This document shows positions 55,086-64,000 of a DNA stretch of 64,000 nt, one piece after another. Source of the stretch: Cephalotus follicularis (Eukaryota > Streptophyta > Magnoliopsida > Oxalidales > Cephalotaceae); NCBI GenBank assembly GCA_001972305.1, contig BDDD01001830.1, positions 502,109 through 566,108 of the forward strand, read 5' to 3'. The translations under genes and the position numbers were made by a program. The notes beneath the pieces were generated by a model that ran no database searches, was not told where the DNA came from, and saw only the letters and a list, made by a program, of their open reading frames with translations. The stretch's first letter is position 1. Every line of letters starts with the position of its first letter.

Positions 55086-57490
55086 CACCTGCCCTGTTAA
55101 GAAAACATTCACACCATTAGACCAAGAATGTATCCTGAGTCCTTCTCAGGTATTTAAGAACCCCCTTGACTGTTTCCCAGTGTTTCTCACCAGCATCGGA
55201 CTGAAAATGACTAGCCATTCCCAAGGCATAGGCGACATCAGGCCTAGTACAGAACATGGTGTACATGATGGAGCCAACAGCCGAAGCATATGGCTGCCTA
55301 CTCATGCGAACCCTCTCCTCATTGGTATGTGGAGACATCCTCCTTGAGAGGTGAATTCTCTAGCCAATTGGTAGAAGGCCACACTTGGACTTCTCAAGGC
55401 CATACCGTTTCAGCCCTTCCTGATGTACTGGTTTTGGGAGAGTCCCAACAACCTATTAGATCTGTCTCTATAGATCTTTATACCCAATATATAGGAAGCC
55501 TCTCCCAAATCCTTCATGGAGAAGTTCTTGGACAACCATTTTTAACGAACTGCAACATACTCCCATCATTCCCTATGATTAGTATGTCATCCACGTGTAG
55601 TACCAAGAAAGTGATGTTTGGGCCAACCTGTTTTCAGCAAACACAACGCTCATCCATTTTTTTGATGAAATCAAAAGTCTTAACGGTCTCGTCAAAATGG
55701 ATGTTCTAGCTACGGGAGGCTTGCTTAAGTCCGTACATAGACCTTTGGAGCTTACACACTCTCTGTGGATGCTCCTTGGATGTGAACCCCTCAGGTTGGG
55801 ACATATAAATGTCCTCTTCAAGAAAGCCATTCAAGATGGTTGTCTTGACATCCATTTGCCATATCTCATAATCATAATGAGCGGCTATAGCAAGCAATAT
55901 CCGAATGGACTTAAGCATAGCGACTGGTGAGAAAGTTTTGGTATAGTCGATGCCATGTCTTTGCCTATACCCTTCCGCGACCAATCTCGCTTTGTAAGTC
56001 TTTAACTTACCATCAGCGCCAATCTTCCTCTTGAAGATCCGTTTGCAACCAATAGGGCTAATACCCTCTGGTACATCGACCAAGTTCCATACTTGGTTGG
56101 CATCCATGGAGTCCATCTCGGATTTCATAGCCTCAAGCCATGCCCCAGATTCAGTGCTCTTCACTGCTTCCTCATAGCTGATAGGCTATTCATCATCGAT
56201 GTCATTGAGTTCGTCAGTGCCCTCAATGAGAAAACCATATCTCCCGAGAGCTGTCGAAGCTGTGCCTGATCTCCTAATTTGAGGAGCACCTAACTGAGAT
56301 CCACTCTCAGGTTGGGAACCTTCCCCAACTATGTCTGTAGAGGGTTGAACCTCTAATTCCTCCTTATCCCGTGGGCTTTCACCATGTGGTAACTCTCTCA
56401 ATTCCACATTGCTCCCACTTCTCCCTACAAGCAGGTATTCCTTCTCTAGGAATTTTGCAGTTCACGAAACAAAAATCTTTCGTTCGCTGGGATGGTAAAA
56501 GTAATATCATATGCTCTCCTTAGGATATCCCACAAACCGACAACGATCAGCTCGTGCCTCCAGCTTAGAAGGCTCCTACCTCCTAACATAAGCTAGAAAG
56601 CCCGAAACCCTAAATGGTTCAGGTTGGGTTTCCTCCCTATAAAAACCTCGTAGGGAGTGGAGGGGATGGATTTAGAAGGAATTCGGTTTAGGATGTACAC
56701 CGCTACGTGCAATGCATAACCCCAAAATGATATAGAAATATCCACGAAAGACATCATGGAACAAACCATATTCATCAAGGTCCGATTCCTCCTTTCGAAC
56801 ACACCATTATGCTGTGGTGTTCCAGGAGGTATCCATTTAGAGAGAATTCCATTATCCCTAAGATAACCCTGGAATTCAGCAGATAGGCATTCACCACCTT
56901 GACCCGACCTAAGGATCTTAATGGGTTTACCCATTTGCTTTTCTACTTATAGTTTGAATTCCTTGAACCTCTTAAAGGCTTAATACTTGTGTTTCATCAG
57001 AAACACATACCCATACCGTGAGAAGTCATCGGTGAAAGTAATGAAGTACGGAAACCTCCAATAGCATTCACCGACATAGGTTAGTAAACTTCGGTGTGGA
57101 CTAGTCCCAGTATGTCCACTGCCCTTTCTCATACCTTGGAGAAGGGAGATTTGGTCATCTTGCCAATTAAACATGGCTCACACGTAGGAAAGGACTCCAC
57201 GTCCTGGATTTCCAAAAGACCATCCTTAACCATACGTGTTAGTCTAGCATCATTAGGATCACCTAATATACAATGCCATATGTATGAAGGGTTTACATCG
57301 CATATATCTCTTTGCCTTTTAGTGCTAGTTCCAGTTTGATTTGTTAAAGTCATTTTTTCATTTGTATTTAAAACATAGATCCCATTGTCAATGTTTCCAT
57401 CACATATAAGAATATTGTTATGCATAAGTCTACAGCCATTTGCAAAAAAAAATGAGCTCCATGCCCATCTTATACAAATAGGAAACATAA
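55086..57490 (-). pseudogene. Element C (copia) integrase, RT and RNase H remnant
   Basis: On the minus strand the integrase zinc region comes first (IWHCILGDPNDARLTRM, FPTCEPCLIGKMTKSPF). The core follows with YFITFTDDFSRYGYVFLMKH, LRSGQGGECLSAEFQGYL, GTPQHNGVFERRNRTL and ALHVAVYILNRIPSKS. Next is an acidic spacer (56186-56407) and RT with WLEAMKSEMDSMDANQVWNL, YKARLVAEGYRQRHGIDYTK, YEIWQMDVKTTILNGFLEE and MYGLKQASRS. The RNase H start (RQPYASAVGSIMYTMFCTRP) lies near 55117-55338. The order integrase before RT marks Ty1/copia. A broken fossil. Confidence 0.88.
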
Positions 57491-58648
57491 ATAATGTTTC
57501 TTACAAGATTCTTGACAAAATTACAAGGATCAAGTTTAATTACATGGCCATTACACAAAAACAATTCAAAAACGCCTATTGTCGTGGTGTGAATCCTCGA
57601 TCCATCACCTAAGCGCTAGTTCAAAGCTTCAGCCTCTCTCAGTTGTCTAGCAACTCTTAGCCCCTATAAAGAGTTACAAATATTAGTTCCATAACCTGAA
57701 TCCAAAACCCAAGTTGAACTAACATTAGTACCTAGAAAAAGCTCAATCATAAAAGTACTTGTCCTTGAGGCACCTCTAGATTTGGACTTTTCGAACTCAC
57801 TGCACTGTGATCTCTAATGTCCGTGCTTTCCACAATAAAAGCAACAGTCATTATCCTGTAGCTGTCGGATTATATCTAGGATGTCCCCCCCAACAACTGG
57901 CCCTGCCGACACAGCTGATTTTCTACCTTTCTTCTTCTTCCTTTTAGGTTTCATGGGCGCCTTGCCCTTGGACGTGGATCCTCCTGATCCGCCCCTATTA
58001 GGAGCTGTCTAGGAAGATGTAGAAGGAAGAAACATCACATTCGACTTGGACCTCCTGTGGTCCATGTCGGCTTCGGCCGTACGAAGAATTTACACAAGTA
58101 CGGGTAGAATAGTATCCACCTTGTTCATGTGGAAATTTGTGATGAACTGGGAGAATGATCGAGGGAGAGATAAAAGTACCAGGTCAATGTAGAAATCATT
58201 GTCCATGGTAAGATGTAGTTGATCCAGCTACTCAATAAGATTAATCATCTTCAATCCATGAGCATGGACTGAAGATACCTCGGCCATCTTCGTACAGAAG
58301 AGATGAGGGACAAGTTAAACCACTCGGTCCTAGACCGGGATCCATACAACTCATGCAGACGGAGAAGTATGACTCATAAGGTATCAAGTTTCTCATGTTG
58401 TCTTTCCAATTCTGGGACCACACCCGAAATCGCTAAGCAATGAGCTTGCTTGTTCTCATCTAACCATTTGGCCCATTTGGCCCTTTGCTCTTCAGTCGGG
58501 TTGGCTCCCGGCTTAGGGAGGCTCCTAGTCATGACATGAGATAGTTTCATGTGAGTGATAAGCACAGATTGCATTTCCAATCCAAGAAATTTTTACCCGT
58601 AAGCTTATTTCTTTCCAGTACTCGTGATAGTGTTGTGCCAGCTGACAT
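57491..58648 (-). pseudogene. Element C (copia) gag and protease region remnant
   Basis: Gag begins near 58648 (MSAGTTLSRVLERN) and includes the block THMKLSHVMTRSLPKPGANP and QRAKWAKWLDENKQAHCLA typical of copia gag. A Cys/His zinc knuckle lies near 57795-57850 (CFYCGKHGH), after a Lys-rich stretch (near 57925). The protease is only poorly recognised between here and the integrase. A broken fossil. Confidence 0.75.
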
Positions 58649-59983
58649 TTTAGCAGAATATGGTGATATAGCAACCTATAAAAGAGGAAACAAAAGGGAG
58701 TATGATTGTCAAATCATTCCATTTATATTATTACCATAATACTTGGTCTTTTGTAAATATGGCTCCTCCCACTATTCTAATCGTATCCCACACCTTCATG
58801 TGGAATTCGGGAAGCCTATCGCTTCCTACTGGGGATCAGAATCTATCCAGCATACTATGGTCCTGACTTTTGCCGTGCAAACCATAATAGCTAAATAGGT
58901 AGGTATGTATACCAATTTACATTAGGACCTCTAGCCCTAGATGTAAGATCCGATACTAGATTCGGCCTCCCGGCCCATATGGTACCAACTTCCGTTGTGC
59001 AAGCCATATGATCCCGGTATAAGTCAAACCCATAATCCACAAAGAAATTAACTTGTTTTGAAACACCCACATGTATCGATGTCCTGATGCCAAAACAAAG
59101 TCATTTCCTTCTAGTGTACCTCACACTAAAATTGAATAGAAATGGTCATACGTGGGACCTTTGATTTTATAGTGCCATCCCCAATATGTCCACACAGGCA
59201 TACGCCCCACCGCTTATGGAATTATTATTTGCATGTTTGGAGGGATTTGGTCTCATCAATATTATTAAAAATTACCTAAGCCTTTTTAGATTAATTTTAA
59301 TCTTCCAATCCATTTGGATTGCTTAACATGCTTGGACGTGTTTGGATTGTTTGTAAAAATAAAAACCATCCATCTCATGCACCATAAAAGTGGCCTGACT
59401 TTGGACATAAGCTATAAGTGATCACGTGAGCCAAAGTGATCACTTGTTCTCCTAGGTGTACTAATTTAATTTAAATCTATTATAATTTCTACAATGCATA
59501 CATGGCCTTCAACTGGTGTTGTAATATTCTTGATCTTCTCTTCAATCTCCATTGATCTCCTTTCTTCAACTTACAACCATATGTACACAATTAAAGGAAA
59601 AAGAAATACAATTGAAAGAGAAGTGAATTCTACTCTAAGAAAATAAGAACAAGAAAAAAAAATGGCGCGCGCAAGCAGCCTTATTACAGACCGATTGAAT
59701 TACATAAATGTAATAAAGCAACTAAATCATCCACATAAAGAAAACACAAAGCTAGGCCGAGTCCCAAGTCTACCAGCATGCATAAGGAATTTAACAATAT
59801 AACCAATATATAATTGAATTAACACATACCAATTTGGCATTCAATGGTTCGTCGATTTCATTAGTGTGACCAACAAAGATGCAACTTCCACTAAACGTAG
59901 GGCTACAAAAATCGTCCAAGACACATATGCAATAAACAATCCACATAACATCAAATTGAGGTCTGATTGTAGTCAATTAGGTC
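58649..59983 (-). other. Element C leader, noncoding
   Basis: About 1.3 kb between the primer site and gag, AT-rich, no coding pattern, terminal repeats or known motif seen. Long untranslated leaders are common in large copia elements. Confidence 0.6.
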
Positions 59984-59995
59984 GCTTTGATACCA
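59984..59995 (-). other. Element C primer-binding site
   Basis: Minus strand TGGTATCAAAGC, two bases inside the 5' LTR; close to the initiator-Met tRNA type with one difference. Confidence 0.85.
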
Positions 59996-59997
59996 CT

Positions 59998-62452
59998 TGT
60001 TGGGAACGACTCATGCACAGCGGAAAGAAAAACAATCAATACGAACTTTAGGGGTTAGGGCCGAATAATTTTAAATTTCATCCAATTGATTAATCCCCAA
60101 GCAATGGGATGCCCTAATCTAAGTCCAAATTGTCCCAATAAATGCCCAAGGAACCCTAATTAACATTCAATCAAACCAAAAACCAAAACCAAGCATAAGG
60201 GAAGATCGGGTTGAAACAATAGGGTTGCCATAAACCCTAGAAATGGACACTAACAGTCGGCTCACAAGGAAACACACAAACCCTAGGCAATAGTAAGCAT
60301 CCCTAACCCTAAGGGATGGAAAGGTTTCCACCAAAGAGACATGGGAGTTCGGCTAAGGTTCACTAACCCTAGCTACAACCCACTGCCATGCACCACAAAG
60401 GAAGAGGAAAGAGATGATTAACAATGGGTGATGCCTCATTCCTTCAAGTCTAGCTCCCTCTACACTTTAATCCCAAGAACACCAAGGATCTCCAAGCTCT
60501 TTCTTAAACCACATATAAGGAAGATGATTTGTTGGAGGCTAAGTGTTTAACCCATGCTAAAGCACTCTAGGTAAAGATAAGATGCAGTGTATAAGTTATC
60601 TCCACCTATGAAGAGCTTTGAGGGGTGAAAGGATGACTGAAAATGGTGTTTTTCAAAACCAGGCGATATTGGCGTAGACGCCTAGCGTAGGATGAAACAC
60701 AATGAAGAGAAAGAACTCATTGGCTGGGAAGAGAGAAATAGAGAGAAAGTGTGTTGTGAAAAAGTGTTTTGTCCCATGTGACCCCTTATCCTTTTGTCAT
60801 TAAAGAAAGCATTCTTTAATACATTTTGTCCTCTCTCAATTAATGCTCAAGTCAACTCCCTAGCTTCTTGAACACACCTCTATTTTCTCACCAACTTCTC
60901 TTAAGTCGATAAGTGCCGTGTGTCAGCCCAGCATGGCGTCAACACCATATGTCTCTTCTTATCAGGGCGTCAATGCCATATGAGACAGGCTATCTCATCC
61001 CGTCAAGATGTCAACGCATGCTCTTCGTGGTGTTCACGTTCAAGTCACTGGTTTATGTAGCGTCAACGCATGCTCTTCATGGCATTAACACCAGTGACTC
61101 AACTAGACATGGCATCAACGCATGCTCTTCATGGCGTCGATGCCCAAGACATAGGATGAGACAATCTCTACTAAAATTCAACCCTTCGCATAGAATATTT
61201 CATCGTGTTATTCTATGAACCTAAATCTAGCAAATGAAATACTCACTAGAAAAGTAACATCTCCATGATGTTATCCTTTCACTAAATGACATGTGTCCCA
61301 TACACGTGTCAACCTGTTCAAAACCAGGCAGGACCCGAAAGCCTGTCGATCTCGGGCATGATGATAAATTCCCAGAACATCCTAATTTCTAGTATGACTA
61401 TTCTAACAGTCACCAACTATTAAAACAGCCCTGGTGTGAGCGCTAGTCACCCCCCGGATCTGTGTATTATCACATATACCAATCATAGTCTGAATAGCCA
61501 GTACTTTACTCTGTCATCGGCATATGTGTCATGTTTCCCTCATCATACTTAGCTCCGATCACAGCCTAGGGTTTGGATAATGTCACTCCTTGATATTATG
61601 TGATAACTATGAATCTATGAATGCATTGAGACTAACGGTAGACCCCCCATGGAAACCTCTCGTTCCCAGTCCACCTATTCCTGATCAAGACTTTTAAGTC
61701 TACAATGTACATAGATAAATAGAGCTGATCACCCTTAGCCCGGGTGTGACGATCCCCTATTACGCACTTGCCCATACATCTCAATGCAGATCCCACAAGA
61801 CCCAAAGACAACCCTTTTGCCAGCACGTGGCTAGTGCTAGGGAAGGCGAAAATCAAAGTCAATAAGTTACTACACAATGCATGCCAGTCGCTCAGGTCAA
61901 AGAAGACAACGTATGCTATAGACCTACTAGTCACCATAGACTATACACTATCGAGACCATAGGAATCATATTGACATTGGGTATTGACTATCCAAATAGG
62001 TTTCCTATTGGTGGGTCTGTTTAGTGTCATGCTCTCGGCACACACCTCACATTAGCTTTAGGGATAAACCCAAATGGCAATGAGATAACCATCCTCCACT
62101 GCTAACCCGGGAGCAAGCATAATGTTACAAGTCTTCACGGTTGATCAATGTCCCTAAGAAAGTGAACCTATGACTTGGAACATTTTTGTCACAGGGAGTA
62201 AGGATCTCATTCGCATAGCCTCCTTGGCACGAGATCCAACCCTTATGGTGTGACAATGCGCTATATGACATACAGTTAATTATAAATAATTATTATGTTC
62301 TTTTTGGTTGGTTGGGATGAGCCACATAGCCTTTCCAATATAATAAATATGCACATAAAATATGAATGGAATTCAGAACTGTATAAATCAAGAGTGTATA
62401 TATACAAACAATGAGCTATATTGTGGCATACAGGGACACCCCCAATGTAACA
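59998..62452 (-). repeat. Element C, 5' LTR (complete)
   Basis: 2.45 kb from TGTTGGGAAC to AATGTAACA, before target repeat GATAG. It matches 30892-32286 and 40992-41626; its last 420 or so bases have no counterpart in the left copy. It has the palindromic-motif cluster at 60925-61145 (GGCGTCAACACC and variants, more eroded than at 31820-32055). Confidence 0.9.
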
Positions 62453-62457
62453 GATAG

Positions 62458-63720
62458 CACAGGTTCTCTTGCTGCGACACATCCGTAGGACCACCAAGAT
62501 GGCATATACTAGATCTAATAGCCAAGAATCAAGAAATTTTTAGAGGGAACGAGAATTTAAGAGAAATTATAGCAAAGAATCAAGATGAGTACTATACCCA
62601 TATATACGAAATGGAGATTTATGTGCATGATTTGGCAAGAAAAGATGAACATCTTTGGGAATTTAAAGCGGGTTTAAAAGTTATATTGAGGTATATTTGG
62701 GGAATAGATGGAGTTATTTTTCAAAGGGTTAGGGATACTTTGAGAATCTTGCTTTCGAGATGAAATATCAGATGATACAACATCTAGTGATGAAGATTAG
62801 AATAGTAATGGGGAAACTTTTTGTAAGATATGTCCAAAGAGTGTAATATTGTATAATAAATAAAACTTTCAGTTTTCTTTTAAGGAATTGAATATTAGAA
62901 TTTTATTCTGTTTTAGTTATCAAATGAATAGAGTTGTCTAAGGCTAAGGACTAACTTGTGAATACTAAATAGATGGCTGATTTAAGAGGAAGTCGCGGGT
63001 GACACAGGAATGTACAAGTTAATGAAGGAAATAACCCACTAACCGCAATGTTAAATCAATTAGCTCAAGCTATTGTGAATAATAACGGTAACAACCATCA
63101 AATGCCATTACCAGTGGGGCCAACTCTCGAACAATTGCAAGGCAGAACCCAAAAACCTTTTCGGGAACAGCGGATCCCATGGAAGCAGAAGTATGGACAC
63201 AAGGGATTGAAAAGATATTTAGAGCTTTGAATTGTACAAATCGCCAGAAGGTGGAATTTTCAATTTACAGATTGGAGGGAGAAGTGGATCAACGGTGGAA
63301 CATGGTAGAAAGAACAAAGACACGTCATGAGTTAGATGTAATGACATGGGAGATGTTCAAAGAAATATTTTCCTCAAACGATAAAAGATAAAATAGAGGA
63401 AGATTTCGTCAGATTAGAGTAAGATGAATCCGAAACAGTAGTACAATACGAGGCAAACTTCGCAAGGCTGTCTCAATATGCTACTCATATGGTGGTAACG
63501 GAGGAGAGAAGGGAAAATAGATTCTGCCAGGGTTTAAAGACAAATATTCAAAGGTTATTGATAGCGCAAATTTTGCAGACCTACGAAGTTGTACTAAAAG
63601 GTGCCCTGAGAATTGAGATTGATAACCAGAAGTACCAACAGAAGCGGGCAGATCAGGGACAAGGAAAGAGGAAGGTAGGTGAATCCTCTATCAAACAAAA
63701 ACAAGAAAGGATGATCTGAT
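62458..63720 (+). pseudogene. Element P gag remnant
   Basis: Gag sequence on the + strand after the copia insertion. An acidic, coiled-coil-like part comes first (about 62520-62800). The gag core is near 63180-63530: VWTQGIEKIFRALNCTNRQK, EFSIYRLEGEVDQRWNMVE, then a YEANFARLSQYA-like block and RRENRFCQGLKTNIQRLL. The stretch 62800-62990 is AT-rich and not clearly coding. A broken fossil of a Ty3/gypsy gag. Confidence 0.75.
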
Positions 63721-64000
63721 CGAGAAGTAGAATTTGCAATTGACTTGATACCTGAAACGACTCCTATTTCAAAAAGTCCTTATCGAATGGCGCCAACCGA
63801 GTTAAAGGAATTGAATAATCAATTGCAAGAACTTATGGATAAAGGTTGTATTCGACCGAGTGTATCACCATGGGGTGCACCGGTGTTATTTGTAAAGAAG
63901 AAATACGGGACAATGAGACTCTGCATTGATTATTGAGAATTAAATCGAGTTACCATAAAAAATAAGTATCCACTACCAAGGATCGACGATTTGTTTGATC
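63721..64000 (+). pseudogene. Element P pol start (RT N-terminal part)
   Basis: [20 protein letters not shown], then [20 protein letters not shown] and MRLCIDY, followed by YPLPRIDDLFD at the window edge. The same RT start as elements B, D and E but on the + strand. No protease block was recognised before it. The element continues beyond the window. Confidence 0.85.

Larger units (their letters stand above)
30892..62452 (-). mobile_element. Element C: Ty1/copia retrotransposon, broken, with nested inserts
   Basis: A minus-strand copia element inserted in the gag of element P, framed by GATAG at 30887-30891 and 62453-62457. LTRs start TGTTGGGAAC and end ATGTAACA; the complete one (59998-62452) is 2.45 kb. 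The order on the minus strand is 5' LTR, primer site, long leader, gag with zinc knuckle, integrase, then RT, which is the copia order. The RT block (AHYDYEIWQMDVKT) recalls Angela- or Tork-like elements, but the lineage is uncertain. Its left LTR holds element D and LTR W (with element E). By eye the LTRs differ by about 8% over the first 240 bases, the oldest pair here. Broken, with many breaks. Confidence 0.9.

Overview
The window is plant nuclear DNA made almost wholly of LTR retrotransposons inserted into one another. No host gene, rRNA or tRNA gene, CRISPR array, LINE or DNA transposon was recognised. The plant call rests on Ty3/gypsy chromoviruses of the Tekay/Del kind (pol ending in a chromodomain), a Ty1/copia element, initiator-Met tRNA primer sites (TGGTATCAGAGC) and LTRs of 1.5 to 3.6 kb. 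This suits heterochromatin of a repeat-rich flowering plant; the species cannot be told.

Left half (1-29373). A family-A LTR (1-1277) abuts a family-N LTR remnant (1278-3133). Next is a long LTR, Z, that starts at 3136, resumes at 14642 and again at 29073, and ends at 29373. Inside Z lies solo LTR Y (5242-14641, target repeat AGTAG), and inside Y lies gypsy element A (5452-12480, ATTTG). Also inside Z is gypsy element B (15305-29072, CTTAT), whose integrase region holds a solo LTR of family N (19293-22930, ATTTT).

Right half (29374-64000). Gypsy element P, on the + strand, has its LTR, primer site and gag start at 29374-30891; it resumes at 62458 and runs off the window. Copia element C (30892-62452, GATAG) sits in P's gag. 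C's left LTR holds gypsy element D (32287-40991, GACCA) and LTR W (from 41627). W holds gypsy element E (42661-54099, AGTAC), which has an extra LTR copy inside its own left LTR. That is five levels of nesting. By-eye LTR divergence (C about 8%, A and E about 5%, B about 3%, D lowest) agrees with the order of insertion. All coding parts are fossils with several breaks each.

The most interesting signals are noncoding and lie in the LTRs: (1) arrays of short hairpins whose stems change by compensating pairs while the loop or position stays fixed (families Z, A and N); (2) clusters of GTCGAC- or GTCAAC-centred palindromes in most LTR families, including the unrelated copia; (3) conserved splice-like signals that would make leader introns; (4) conserved sequence blocks near the U5 end of otherwise diverged families.
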